Counted from the stretch's first letter, positions 1-9,606 are shown. The stretch is 64,000 nt of DNA from Bifidobacterium mongoliense DSM 21395 (GCF_000741285.1 NZ_JGZE01000011.1:113-64112); one strand, 5' to 3'. Notes: generated from the letters alone by a model not told the origin. A program made the numbers and translations.

Positions 1-1
1 G

Positions 2-892
2 CTTGCGGCCTGCGGCGCCACGCCGGCCTATGTCGGAGCTCCCGACGGCCCGACCATCGCCATCGGTGTGGCCGTGGACGAACCCGGGGTCGGCTGGTGG
101 CATGACGGCCGCTTTTCCGGTTTCGACGTCACCGTCGCCCGATACGTCGCCGACGCTTTGGGGTATGCGGACAAGCAGATCGTCTTCACCCCCGTCACCC
201 CCCAGACCGCCTCGGGTCTGCTGGGCCAGGGTCGTGCCGATTTGCTGGTCTCGGCCCTGCCCGTCGGCGAATCCGGTCGTTTCGTAGACGCCCGTGATGC
301 GGGCAACGGCACAGGCAATGATGCGGGGGACGAGGCCGGGAATCGATCCGGGTCGGTATCGGCGTCGACGGCGGGCCCCGGGTCTGATGTCCCGGAGGAC
401 GTGCGGGACGGCGCCGAGGATGCAGGGTCCTATCTGGTGGCCCCGCAGCAGTTGCTCGTGCACCGCGACGATGTAAGGACGATGGCTTCGATGGGGTCCC
501 TGGCCGGTAAGGTCGTCTGCACCGTGCTGGGTAGTGGAGGTGCGGCTGCCCTGACCAAGGCCCTGCCGGGCGTGGTGGTGCGTCCCAGGCCCTCATATCC
601 GCAATGCCTCACCGCCCTCATGGTGGGCGAGGCGGACGCGGTGAGTGCCGATGGCGCCGTTCTGGCCGGTTTGGCTCGCGGTTATGGCGGCGACTACCTC
701 GGTATCGTGCGCCGGCCGTTGGCCAGCGTCGCCCATGGCGTCCGGGTCAAGGCGGGCAATGCCCGTCTGGCCCGCAAAGTCAACGAGGCACTGCGTGCCA
801 TGCGACGTGACGGCAGTTGGGCGCGCGCCGTGCGAACGCTCGAGGAGGAGACCGGGTACCGTGTCGAGGCCGGTCTCAACGGCGTGGGCTGA
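2..892 (+). CDS. ABC transporter substrate-binding lipoprotein, family 3 (5' end outside window)
   Basis: The reading frame is open from the first bases of the window and its start lies upstream. The first visible residues, LAACG, look like a lipobox, so the mature protein would be anchored to the membrane through that cysteine. The remainder resembles family 3 solute-binding proteins of polar or amino-acid ABC importers: an early GFDVTVARYVADALGY segment and a late domain ending in RRDGSWARAVRTLEEETGY. An unusual Gly/Asn/Asp-rich stretch (about nt 295-425) interrupts the fold, probably as a surface loop. No permease or ATPase follows; leuS is next. Ligand unknown. The family call is reasonably sure, the substrate class is inference. 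Confidence 0.72.
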   Translation, partial: LAACGATPAYVGAPDGPTIAIGVAVDEPGVGWWHDGRFSGFDVTVARYVADALGYADKQIVFTPVTPQTASGLLGQGRADLLVSALPVGESGRFVDARDAGNGTGNDAGDEAGNRSGSVSASTAGPGSDVPEDVRDGAEDAGSYLVAPQQLLVHRDDVRTMASMGSLAGKVVCTVLGSGGAAALTKALPGVVVRPRPSYPQCLTALMVGEADAVSADGAVLAGLARGYGGDYLGIVRRPLASVAHGVRVKAGNARLARKVNEALRAMRRDGSWARAVRTLEEETGYRVEAGLNGVG

Positions 893-951
893 ATAGGGCG
901 ACGACTGCATGACGACGGTGGTGTCCAGCGACGCCGCGATAATCCTTGACT

Positions 952-3924
952 ATGAGCAGCAACGAGACACCCATGACGCAACGCGCGTCGGAACCCGAAG
1001 GACCGCGATTCCGCTACAACGCCGCGCTCGCGCAGACCATCGAACAGCACTGGCAGAAGACCTGGGACGAGCAGGGCACGTTCTGGGCGGCGAACGTGTC
1101 GGGACATCTGACCGACGCGGATGGCCGTCATGCCGACGGCAGGCCGTCGTTCTTCGCCATGGACATGTTCCCCTATCCCTCCGGCAAGGGACTGCATGTG
1201 GGCCATCCGTTGGGATATCTGGCGACCGATGTGGTGAGCCGATACCACCGGATGAAGGGCGAGAACGTTCTGCACGCCATGGGCTACGACGCCTTCGGAC
1301 TGCCGGCCGAGCAGTACGCCGTGCAGACGGGCCAGCATCCGAGGGTGACCACCGAGGCGAACATCGCCAACATGCGGCGTCAGCTGCATCGCATGGGGTT
1401 GAGCTTCGACGACCGGCGCAGCTTCGCCACCATCGATCCCGGGTATGTGCGCTGGACGCAGTGGATCTTCTCCCGTATCTACGATTCCTGGTATGACCCT
1501 GACTTCGTGCGTTCCGACGGCGGACGCGGGTCGGCCCGGCCCATCGACACGCTCGTGGAGCAGTTCCGCTCCGGGGCCCGGTCCATCCCCGGTCATGCCG
1601 ATGAACGATGGGAAGATCTGGACGCCGCGGCGCAGGCCGACGCGCTCAATGCGTACCGTCTGGCCTACATCTCCAAGTCCCCGGTCAACTGGTGCCCGGG
1701 TCTGGGCACGGTGCTCGCCAACGAGGAGGTCACCGCCGAGGGGCGTTCGGAGCGGGGCAACTTCCCGGTCTTCCAGCGCGAGCTGCGGCAGTGGTCCATG
1801 CGCATCACCGCCTATGGGCTCCGGCTCATCGCCGACCTCGACACGATCGACTGGCCTGAGAAGGTCAAGCTCATGCAGCGCAACTGGATCGGCGAGTCCC
1901 ACGGCGCCTCCATCCACTTCGCCGTGCCCACCGCGGCCGGCGCGCGCGACCTCGAGGTCTACACCACTAGGCCTGACACCCTGTTCGGCACCACGTTCGC
2001 CGTGGTATCACCGGAGCATGGCCTGCTCTCCTCCGTACCGGACCGCTGGCCCGATGGCGTGCCCGCATCGTGGACCGGCGGGTATGCCAGCCCCATCGAG
2101 GCCGTGCGCGCCTACCGTGCGCAGGCCGAGGCCAAGACCGCGAAGGATCGGGTCGACGAGGCCGGCGAGAAGACCGGTCTGTTCACGGGCCTGTACGCCG
2201 TGAATCCGGTCACCGGTGCGCGGTTGCCCCTGTTCACGGCCGATTACGTGCTCATGGACTACGGCACCGGCGCCATCATGGCCGTGCCGGGCGGCGATCA
2301 GCGCGACTACGAGTTCGCCACGAAGTACGGATTGCCGGTCATCTACACCGTGCGTCCTGTGGATGGTGACGAGCATGGGCTCGAGGATTACATCGGCTCG
2401 GCGCCGTATGTGTCCCACGACGGCATCGTGATCAACTCGAGCGTCGACGCCACGTCCGCCACGGGTGACGCCCTCGATCTCGACGGTCTGCGCGTGGACG
2501 AAGCCATCGCCGCGATGACGCAATGGCTCGAGAAGGCCGGCGTAGGCAAGGGTAGCGTGAGCTACCGGCTGCGTGACTGGCTCTTCTCCCGACAGCGCTA
2601 CTGGGGTGAGCCGTTCCCCATCGTCTACGACGAGGATGGCGTCGCCCACCTGCTGCCCGACAACCAATTGCCGGTCGACTTGCCCGACGTGCCCGACTAC
2701 AGCCCCAAGACGTTCGATCCGGAGGACGCCGAATCCAACCCGGAGGCCCCGCTGGGCCGCAACGAGGACTGGGCGACGGTGACCCTCGACCTGGGCGACG
2801 GGCCGAAGACCTATCATCGCGAGACGAACACCATGCCCAACTGGGCCGGATCGTGCTGGTACTATCTGCGTTACCTCGACCCCGACAACACCACCAGCAT
2901 GGTGGAACGCGACGAGTTCGACTATTGGATGGGTCCGCGCCACAACACGACCGCGGGCAAGTCCGGCGGTGTCGACCTCTATGTCGGCGGGGTGGAGCAC
3001 GCGGTGCTCCATCTGCTCTACGCCCGCTTCTGGCACAAGGTGCTGTACGATCTGGGCTTCGTGGATTCTCCCGAACCCTTCCACAAACTGTTCAACCAAG
3101 GCATGATTCAGGCCTACGCCTACACCGACGACCGGGGCCAGTACGTGCCGGCGTCCGAGGTGCAGGAGGGCGATCCCGATGAGCATGGCGAGCCGACCTT
3201 CACGTGGAACGGCAAGCCCGCGCATCGCGAGTTCGGCAAGATGGGCAAGAGCCTGAAGAACATCATCACGCCCGATGACATGTACCGCGACTACGGCGCG
3301 GACACCTTCCGGCTCTACGAGATGAGCATGGGCCCGCTGGACGAGTCGCGGCCGTGGAACACGCGCAACGTCGTGGGCGGCATGCGGTTCCTGCAGCGTC
3401 TGTGGCGCAACGTGGTCGATGAGACGACGGGGGAGACCCACGTCGTCGAGCACGATCTCGACGAGCGCACCCTCAAGCTGCTCAACAACACCATCGTGGC
3501 GGTCACCGAGGAGATGGAGCATATGCGGCCGAACACGGCCATCGCCAAGCTCATCGTGCTCAACAACCACCTCACCTCGCTCACCCCCGTGCCCCGTGCC
3601 GCCATCGAGCCCCTCATCCTCATGCTGTCGCCGATCGCCCCGCATGTCTGCGAGGAGTTGTGGCACCGTCTCGGGCACGAAAGCAGCCTGGCGCGCGAAC
3701 CGTGGCCGAAGGCCGACGCCCGGTACGTGGGACAGGACAGCGTCACCGCGGTCATCCAGGTCAAGGGCAAGGTCCGGGCCAAGCTCGAGGTCAGCCCGGA
3801 TATCGATCCCGACGAGCTCAAGGCCATGGCCCTCAAGGCCGTCGCCCCACGATTGGGCGGCAAGGAGCCGCGCAAGGTCATCGTCAAGGCGCCGAAGATC
3901 GTCTCGATCGTTCCCGCCGTGTGA
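952..3924 (+). CDS. leuS: Leucyl-tRNA synthetase
   Basis: Class I aminoacyl-tRNA synthetase charging tRNA-Leu in the cytoplasm. Visible motifs are the HIGH-type HVGH at residues 82-85, the KMSKS-type KMGKS at 763-767, the editing insertion between them (TTRPDTLFG is the threonine-rich editing signature) and an anticodon-binding C-terminal region. Length of 990 residues fits actinobacterial LeuS. I chose the ATG at 952; a TTG two codons upstream is in frame. There is no clear Shine-Dalgarno, and a GATAAT at 938-943 lies so close that the mRNA could be leaderless, which is inference. The gene ends before a strong hairpin terminator and is probably monocistronic. Confidence 0.97.
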   Translation: MSSNETPMTQRASEPEGPRFRYNAALAQTIEQHWQKTWDEQGTFWAANVSGHLTDADGRHADGRPSFFAMDMFPYPSGKGLHVGHPLGYLATDVVSRYHRMKGENVLHAMGYDAFGLPAEQYAVQTGQHPRVTTEANIANMRRQLHRMGLSFDDRRSFATIDPGYVRWTQWIFSRIYDSWYDPDFVRSDGGRGSARPIDTLVEQFRSGARSIPGHADERWEDLDAAAQADALNAYRLAYISKSPVNWCPGLGTVLANEEVTAEGRSERGNFPVFQRELRQWSMRITAYGLRLIADLDTIDWPEKVKLMQRNWIGESHGASIHFAVPTAAGARDLEVYTTRPDTLFGTTFAVVSPEHGLLSSVPDRWPDGVPASWTGGYASPIEAVRAYRAQAEAKTAKDRVDEAGEKTGLFTGLYAVNPVTGARLPLFTADYVLMDYGTGAIMAVPGGDQRDYEFATKYGLPVIYTVRPVDGDEHGLEDYIGSAPYVSHDGIVINSSVDATSATGDALDLDGLRVDEAIAAMTQWLEKAGVGKGSVSYRLRDWLFSRQRYWGEPFPIVYDEDGVAHLLPDNQLPVDLPDVPDYSPKTFDPEDAESNPEAPLGRNEDWATVTLDLGDGPKTYHRETNTMPNWAGSCWYYLRYLDPDNTTSMVERDEFDYWMGPRHNTTAGKSGGVDLYVGGVEHAVLHLLYARFWHKVLYDLGFVDSPEPFHKLFNQGMIQAYAYTDDRGQYVPASEVQEGDPDEHGEPTFTWNGKPAHREFGKMGKSLKNIITPDDMYRDYGADTFRLYEMSMGPLDESRPWNTRNVVGGMRFLQRLWRNVVDETTGETHVVEHDLDERTLKLLNNTIVAVTEEMEHMRPNTAIAKLIVLNNHLTSLTPVPRAAIEPLILMLSPIAPHVCEELWHRLGHESSLAREPWPKADARYVGQDSVTAVIQVKGKVRAKLEVSPDIDPDELKAMALKAVAPRLGGKEPRKVIVKAPKIVSIVPAV

Positions 3925-3994
3925 TGCGCCGGACGCCGGGTCGGTGACACGCCGGTTGCAGGCGTCCGACCACCGTGGCCGTGCGTGATCGATG

Positions 3995-4036
3995 GACGCC
4001 CATATTCGCAGGCATACTGCGGGTATGGGCGTCTTT
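3995..4036 (+). terminator. Rho-independent terminator after leuS
   Basis: A 10-bp perfect inverted repeat (GACGCCCATA at 3995-4004 with TATGGGCGTC at 4024-4033) has a second inner pairing CGCA/TGCG and is followed by TTT. It sits 70 nt after the leuS stop. It implies that comEA must start downstream, which argues against the start codons at 3975, 3992 and 4025. Confidence 0.75.
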
Positions 4037-4090
4037 GATATGGGCAGGCGAGCGTGGGCCGCACCGCGTGCGACGGTTCCGCGCGCGGTC

Positions 4091-4934
4091 ATGGCGCGTC
4101 GCCTGGAGAGCTGCACCGACATCGAAGGAGAGGCCCTCCCATCGCAGTCGGTTGCGGCTACCGCTGCTGCTTCGCCTGCTGCTTCGCCTGCGGCTTCCGC
4201 ACAGTCCTCGTTGCCATCTCCGGGCGCGTCCCGGCCACTGCTTGCGTCCCTGCCGTCGGCACAGTCGCCGTCGCCGGAACCCGTACCGTCATCAGTGCCG
4301 GCATCGTTGCCCTCGCTCAGCGGGGTGCGTTCGGGGGGACGGTGGCGGCGGTGAGGAGTTGCTGCGCAGGCGGGGCGCGGCCGAGGCGGGGCCGCGCACC
4401 CGGTTCACCTCGTTGCATGCGGTCATCGTGATACTGCTGCTGGCATGCGCCTTATGCGCGAGCCTGACCATGCTGGTCCGGCAGTCGATGAACTACCATG
4501 CCGTGCACGGCCAGGGCGTCGGCTCGGGCCAGCGCGCGACGGAACCCCGGCGGACGGGGGAAGGCGCGGGGTCGAAGGCTTCTGCGGATTCCGCCGGCAC
4601 AGGGGCGCATGCCGGTACGGGGGCGGGTGCCGATGCTCCGGCCGGAGAAACGGCGCAACCGTCCGCAACCCCCAACCCCGATCCTTCCACGACTGCAGCC
4701 CCGGCGGCCGGATCCCCTGCGACGGCGGCTCCCGGCAATGGGGCGCTGGACCTCAACGCGGCGAGCGCGCAGGATCTCGAAGCCATCGCGCATATCGGTC
4801 CGGTCACGGCCCAACGCATACTGGACCACCGACGATCCATCGGCAGGTTCTCGAGCGTCGACCAGCTGCTCGACGTGAAGGGGATAGGCGCCAAGACCCT
4901 TGAGAAGATCCGACCGCATCTGAGGGTGTCATGA
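4091..4934 (+). CDS. comEA: ComEA-like DNA-binding competence protein (apparent frameshift)
   Basis: The C-terminal part is a ComEA helix-hairpin-helix domain: LDLNAASAQDLEAIAHIGPV, then QRILDHRRSIGRF and LLDVKGIGAKTLEKI. It is preceded by one membrane helix (HAVIVILLLACALCASL) and a Gly/Ala/Ser/Pro-rich linker. Such proteins bind incoming double-stranded DNA at the membrane. The helix and HhH are in frame 3, but upstream of about 4338 that frame becomes implausibly Arg/Cys/His-rich, while frame 2 gives a normal Ala/Ser/Pro-rich sequence. Dropping one G from the run at 4333-4338 joins the two (SGVRSG to DGGGGEELL). Start at 4091 is uncertain: no clear ribosome site. The stop overlaps the comEC ATG by 4 bp. 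Confidence 0.75.
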
Positions 4935-6820
4935 CGGGGCCGCCGGTCGAATCGCCTGCGACGTCCGCGGGTCGCCAACCTGTGTGGTCGGCGGAAGGCT
5001 CGGGGTGGCGTGACCGGCGCATGGTGCCGGTGGCCATCGTGGTATGGGTGTCGTGCCTGTCGACGCACGCCCTGTTCGAGGCGGTCATGGACCACTATGC
5101 GCGTCCGGGACCCTCGCATGACGCCGAGGTGCGTCCGCCGTGGGTGCCGATCGCCCCCGTCGTGACCAGCGCGACGGGTGTGTTGGGAGTGTTGGGTGTA
5201 CTGGGAGCGCTGGGCGTGGTGAGCTTCATGGGGGTCTCTTCGGCTCGTCGCCGGCTTCGCGGCGCGGCGAATGCGGATGGCGTCCGACACCCGAGTCGAT
5301 CGGTGCGTCACCCCCGGCCACGATCGTGGCGCCCGTTGTGGTGCGGCACGGTCATGACCGCCCTCGGTGTCCTTGGTACGGCGGCCCTCATCGGTGGACT
5401 GGCCACGTTGGGCGCCGATGTCGTTCGGTGGCATGATCCCGCCGCCGCTGCCGCCCGTCAGGGAGCAGTTACCGTGGTCGTGACGGTTCGGGTCAGAAGT
5501 CCCGCGGTGGCGTCCATGCGGCGTACGTCCGATTGCCAGGCGGAGGTGGTGGTGCGGGCGATGGATGTGCGGGGCGTGGTGCGGTCCAGCGGCGCGACGG
5601 CGCTGCTCTTCGCCACGGGATCGGATTGCGGGGTGCTTCGTCGGGGCTCCGGCATCGAGGCGCGCGGGACACTGGAGCGTGCAAGGTTCGGTCGCCAGCC
5701 CCTTTGGTTCACCGTCATCGGCGGCGGCATCGGCCTGCGCGAGGGGCCGACGTGGCTGGATTCGGCGAACAATCGGATGCATGACGCGTTCTTCGCCGTC
5801 ACGGGCCGGTTGTCGGACCAAGGGCGGGTCCTGGTGCCCGGCCTGACCATGGGACTGCTCGGCCAGGATCATGTCGGCGATGGAACCGGCGGCGACGCGT
5901 CACGCGGGGAGGCGCCTCCGGTCGACGCCACGTACGCACGGTTGCTGGAGGAGCGGTTCCGCCGCTCGGGCATCATGCATCTCATGGCGGTCTCCGGCGG
6001 TCATTTCAGTGTGCTGGGCGTGCTGGTGCGCCGCACAGGATCCACGCTGCACCTGCCACGGAACGTGGTCGCGCCGTTGCAGATCATCGCGTATCTGTTG
6101 CTGGCAGGGGCCATGTACCCCTCGGATTCGTTGCTCAGGGCCGTGGTCATGGGGGCCCTGGTCTCATGGGCGTGGCTGATGGGGCGGCCCGCTCAGGCCG
6201 TCAGCGCATTGTCCTGGACCGTCGTGGCCGTGCTGATCCTTGATCCGGGGATGTCGAGAAGCCTGGGGTTCGCCCTGTCCTGCTCGGCGGTGCTGGGCAT
6301 CGCCCTGTACGCGCGTCCCATGGCACGGATGCTGGGTGCCCGCATGCCGGGGGCGCTCGCCGAGGTCCTCTCGATGACGGTGTGCGCGCAGGCGTTCACC
6401 CTGCCCATCCAGCTGCTCATGGAGCCTGAGATCCCGCTCCTGTCGGTTCCGGCGAACCTGCTGGTCGCGCCGTTCGTCGACATCGCCACGCTCGCAGGAC
6501 TGCTCGGCATGGTCCTTGCGCCGTGCGCCCCTGCGCTCGCCTACCCGCCGATCTGGGTGTCGAGCGTCATGACCGCCGTCATGGAACGGTGCGCCGTATG
6601 GCTCTCGGACGGTTCCATGGCCACGATGCCCTGGGCGGAGGGCGTCCGGGGCGCCCTGGCCATGGCCGTCATAGAGATCGCGGTGGTCATCGTCCTGGTG
6701 CTGTGGCGAAGGCGTCTTCGTCGCAGGGATGCGGCGGGTCACGGACGATGGGCGCCGCACGGCTGGCAGGCCCTGAGGCGTTGGCTGGGGGAGACCCGGT
6801 CCATGCTCGACGGGACGTGA
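4931..6820 (+). CDS. comEC: ComEC/Rec2-type DNA channel protein, membrane core only
   Basis: Polytopic membrane protein of 629 residues, predicted to carry single-stranded DNA across the membrane during transformation. Two N-terminal helices are followed by a soluble DUF4131/OB-like region (about residues 180-270) and then the Competence domain, marked by HLMAVSGGHFSVLGVL near 350 and a run of hydrophobic helices to about 610. It ends in a basic tail. The C-terminal metallo-beta-lactamase domain of long ComEC proteins is absent, so any nuclease function would have to be separate. It is translationally coupled to comEA by an ATGA overlap and is followed by holA, the usual actinobacterial comEA-comEC-holA order. 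Confidence 0.92.
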   Translation: MTGPPVESPATSAGRQPVWSAEGSGWRDRRMVPVAIVVWVSCLSTHALFEAVMDHYARPGPSHDAEVRPPWVPIAPVVTSATGVLGVLGVLGALGVVSFMGVSSARRRLRGAANADGVRHPSRSVRHPRPRSWRPLWCGTVMTALGVLGTAALIGGLATLGADVVRWHDPAAAAARQGAVTVVVTVRVRSPAVASMRRTSDCQAEVVVRAMDVRGVVRSSGATALLFATGSDCGVLRRGSGIEARGTLERARFGRQPLWFTVIGGGIGLREGPTWLDSANNRMHDAFFAVTGRLSDQGRVLVPGLTMGLLGQDHVGDGTGGDASRGEAPPVDATYARLLEERFRRSGIMHLMAVSGGHFSVLGVLVRRTGSTLHLPRNVVAPLQIIAYLLLAGAMYPSDSLLRAVVMGALVSWAWLMGRPAQAVSALSWTVVAVLILDPGMSRSLGFALSCSAVLGIALYARPMARMLGARMPGALAEVLSMTVCAQAFTLPIQLLMEPEIPLLSVPANLLVAPFVDIATLAGLLGMVLAPCAPALAYPPIWVSSVMTAVMERCAVWLSDGSMATMPWAEGVRGALAMAVIEIAVVIVLVLWRRRLRRRDAAGHGRWAPHGWQALRRWLGETRSMLDGT

Positions 6821-6854
6821 GTGGTTGTCCACCGATGCAGCGACATTGAATGGT

Positions 6855-7830
6855 ATGACAACCGCTGCTGGGGCCCATGCGCCGATGACGATCGTGATGG
6901 GGGGGAGACCCGTATCTCAACGGGCAGGCGACCCGTGACCTTCGCGCTGCAGCGCTTCGCGCGCATCCCGATGCCGAGGTCATCGAGCTGGATGCCACGG
7001 ATACCGACCGCTACGGGTTCGAGGAGGCCGTCGGCCCGTCCCTGCTCAGCGACCATGCCGTCGTCGTGCTCGACGCCCTGCAGAACGCCGATGAGGCGTT
7101 GGGTGACGCCCTCGTGCGGTTCTGCAAGGAATCCGCCCACGGCGACGGGTACGCCACCGTCGTGGCGCGGCATGAGGGCGGCGTCAAAGGCAAACGCCTG
7201 CTTGGTCTCCTGGTGGCCGCCGGGGCACGCAAGGAGCAGGTCCCGGATCTCAAACGCGATGATGCGAAGATCAACTTCGTCATGCAGCAATTCGAGCGCC
7301 AACAGCGCTCCGTCTCCCCTCAGGCCGCACAGGAGCTGGTGGCGGTGTTGGGCGGCAGGACCGGCGAATTGGCGGCGATGTGCGGGCAACTGTGCTTCGA
7401 CTTCGACGAGAACCCCATCGACATCGATCGTGTGGACCAGTATCTCACCGCCAACCCGCAGGTCACCGGCTTCGCGGTCGCCGACAAGGCTTTGGCGGGT
7501 CGCTCCGCGGAAGCCATCGTCGCCATGCGTTCGGCCATCGAACAGGGCGTCGACCCCATCGCCATGATCGGCGCACTGGCCATGAAGCTCCGGGCCATCG
7601 CCAAAGCCTCCGCCGTCCGGGCCGGCACCATCAGCCGCGCCGAGGCGAAGACCAACCCCTGGGTGCTCAACAACGCCATGAGACAGCTGGGCGGGTGGGA
7701 TTCCCCCGGACTGGGGCGATGCATCGACATGCTCGCCTGGGCGGACGAGCAGTGCAAGACGAACGGCGGCGATCCCGACTACGCGTTGGAGCGCTGCATC
7801 GAGCTCATCGGCGGCAAGGGCCGGTGGTGA
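6855..7830 (+). CDS. holA: DNA polymerase III delta subunit (apparent frameshift near start)
   Basis: Clamp-loader delta subunit, which opens the beta sliding clamp. The long open frame (7066-7830) matches HolA but lacks the conserved N-terminus. That N-terminus is present in two frames: ATG at 6855 gives MTTAAGAHAPMTIVMGG, and after the G run at 6899-6905 the next frame gives GDPYLNGQATRDLRAAALRA followed by HPDAEVIELDATD. GDPYL is the characteristic HolA start. Removing one of the seven Gs restores one protein of about 324 residues. Since holA is essential, a sequence error or a tolerated slippage is likelier than a dead gene. It follows comEC after 34 nt and precedes tsaE. Confidence 0.85.
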
Positions 7831-7848
7831 ATGAGCATGGAGGATGCG

Positions 7849-8571
7849 ATGTCGGATAGGACGATGGATACCACGGCTGATACGGAGACGGGACGAAGCG
7901 TGCGGGAAGCCGACAAGGAGGTCTCCCGCACTGCGGTATCTCCCGAGACGGATGCTCCGCGCGTCGGGCGATCGGACGACGCGCACGCTTGCCGTGAGGT
8001 GACCATGCACGTGCCCACGGCCGACGCCATGCGATCCTTGGGAGAACGCATCGCGGGCGTGGTGCGTGGCGGTGATGTGATCCTCCTGTCCGGTCCGCTG
8101 GGGGCGGGCAAGACGACGTTCGCCCAAGGGTTCGGCGCCGGGCTGGGCATCGACGCGCCCATCGTCTCACCGACGTTCACCATAGCCAGGGAACTCGACG
8201 GCAGGTTCCACGACGGGACGCCCGCGCACCTGGTGCATGTGGACGCCTATCGCCTGGGCGGCCAGGGATACGAGCCGGGGCAGGACAGCGTAGGCCGCCT
8301 CCTCGATGAACTCGAAGCCCTGGGACTCGACGAGGAACTCGAGGATCCCCACGACGACACCGTCGTCCTCATGGAATGGGGCGAGCAGATGGTCGCGGCG
8401 CTCGCGGCCGACCGCCTGCAGATCCACATCGCGAGACCCCTGGCGCCATCCGACGGCCTGAGCGAGGTCACGGAGTCCTCGGGAGATGCGCTGAGCGACG
8501 CGGGGGAGCGTCTCGTCACGCTCGTGCCCGTGGGGCCATCCTGGAGCGAGCGCCCCATGGCCGGCCTGTAA
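7849..8571 (+). CDS. tsaE: tRNA t6A biosynthesis ATPase TsaE
   Basis: P-loop ATPase that works with TsaB and TsaD to make threonylcarbamoyl-adenosine at position 37 of ANN-decoding tRNAs. Walker A is GPLGAGKTT at residues 82-90, followed by SPTFTIAREL and the VHVDAYRL and MEWGEQM motifs of the family. The roughly 50 N-terminal residues and about 40 C-terminal residues are extensions beyond the usual 150-residue core and are low in conservation. I prefer the ATG at 7849 because GGAGG lies 7 nt before it; the ATG at 7831 is also possible. It leads the cluster tsaE-tsaB-rimI-tsaD. Confidence 0.92.
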   Translation: MSDRTMDTTADTETGRSVREADKEVSRTAVSPETDAPRVGRSDDAHACREVTMHVPTADAMRSLGERIAGVVRGGDVILLSGPLGAGKTTFAQGFGAGLGIDAPIVSPTFTIARELDGRFHDGTPAHLVHVDAYRLGGQGYEPGQDSVGRLLDELEALGLDEELEDPHDDTVVLMEWGEQMVAALAADRLQIHIARPLAPSDGLSEVTESSGDALSDAGERLVTLVPVGPSWSERPMAGL

Positions 8572-8637
8572 ACCGGGCCGCCGATCCCGTTCGCCGGGAG
8601 GTTGTACAGTGGCGTGGTTGCCGATAGAGGAGAACGA

Positions 8638-9606
8638 ATGACGAATACCCTGGTGATCGATACCTCATACGGCTCCACCGTCGGTGTCGTCGGGCATGAC
8701 CCGATCGTGGAGACGAATTCGAGGACCCACGTCGAACGGCTTCAGGTCGACATCGCGAAGGTCGTGGCTGACGCCGGTCTCGCCCCAGGCGACCTCGATC
8801 GCATCGTCGTGGGTGTGGGTCCCGGGCCGTACACCGGTCTGCGCGCGGGTATCGTGGCGGCCAAGGCCATATCCCTCGCCACCGGCGCGGCGTTGGTCGG
8901 CACCGACATCCTCACGCCGCAGGCGCGTATGGCCGATGCCGTCCGCGGTCTTGCCGGCGCCCTCGCTGCCGAAGACGGGGCGTCCACGAGTGCACATCCG
9001 GCCCCCGAGCCGGATACCGCCGCGTTCCGCGCCCTTACTTCCTCGGGCGACGGGGAATCGACCGTGCACCTCACCCTGGCGGTCAACGACGCCCGGCGAC
9101 GCCAGCTGTATTTCGCGCTGTTCATGAACGATGACCTGCGTGCGGCGATCGCGTCGCACGCCGAACGTGGTGGCGAGGTCGGCGAGTTCTCCTCGGATGG
9201 ACCGCTCATCGGCATGGACATCGATTACCCCGACCATCTCGTGGGCCGCGTGCAGGCCGCGATCGCCACGTTGCCCGAGGGCCTGCGCACCCGTGTCGTC
9301 GTCGACATCATCGGGCATGGCGCCGAACGGTATGCGTCGCTCTGGCGTGATCTGGGACGGCCCGGTGCCGTCGTCGACTCCTCGGTGCTTGATATGGGCG
9401 CATGGGGGCTGGCGTTGTTCGCGGACTCCGCCGGCGAGACCGGAACGTCGCACGCGGTCGAACCGTTGTACCTGCGTCGCCCGGACGTCTCCGTGCCCAA
9501 TCCGCTCAAACATGTCCTGAAGGATGGTCCGCGCCGCGGGGATGATCGGCGGCCCGCGGATCAGGGGAGCCGCGGCGGGCGTCGCGGGAACGGATCGGCA
9601 TCGTGA
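8638..9606 (+). CDS. tsaB: tRNA t6A biosynthesis protein TsaB
   Basis: ASKHA-fold partner of TsaD in t6A synthesis. Family marks are LVIDTSYGSTVGVV at the start, VGVGPGPYTGLRAG around residues 58-71 and LAVNDARRRQLYFALF in the middle. The 322 residues exceed the typical 220-230 because of an acidic insertion (about 115-140) and a basic, Arg/Gly-rich tail (GRRGNGSAS). The ATG at 8638 has AGAGGAGAA just upstream and is preferred over upstream in-frame codons. The stop overlaps the rimI GTG by 4 bp, which indicates translational coupling. Confidence 0.92.
   Translation: MTNTLVIDTSYGSTVGVVGHDPIVETNSRTHVERLQVDIAKVVADAGLAPGDLDRIVVGVGPGPYTGLRAGIVAAKAISLATGAALVGTDILTPQARMADAVRGLAGALAAEDGASTSAHPAPEPDTAAFRALTSSGDGESTVHLTLAVNDARRRQLYFALFMNDDLRAAIASHAERGGEVGEFSSDGPLIGMDIDYPDHLVGRVQAAIATLPEGLRTRVVVDIIGHGAERYASLWRDLGRPGAVVDSSVLDMGAWGLALFADSAGETGTSHAVEPLYLRRPDVSVPNPLKHVLKDGPRRGDDRRPADQGSRGGRRGNGSAS

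Noticed and set aside
3975-4340. Arg/Cys/His-rich N-terminal extension of ComEA
   Set aside because: The composition is typical of a shifted frame, and a strong terminator hairpin lies in its first part; frame 2 gives ordinary protein sequence there.
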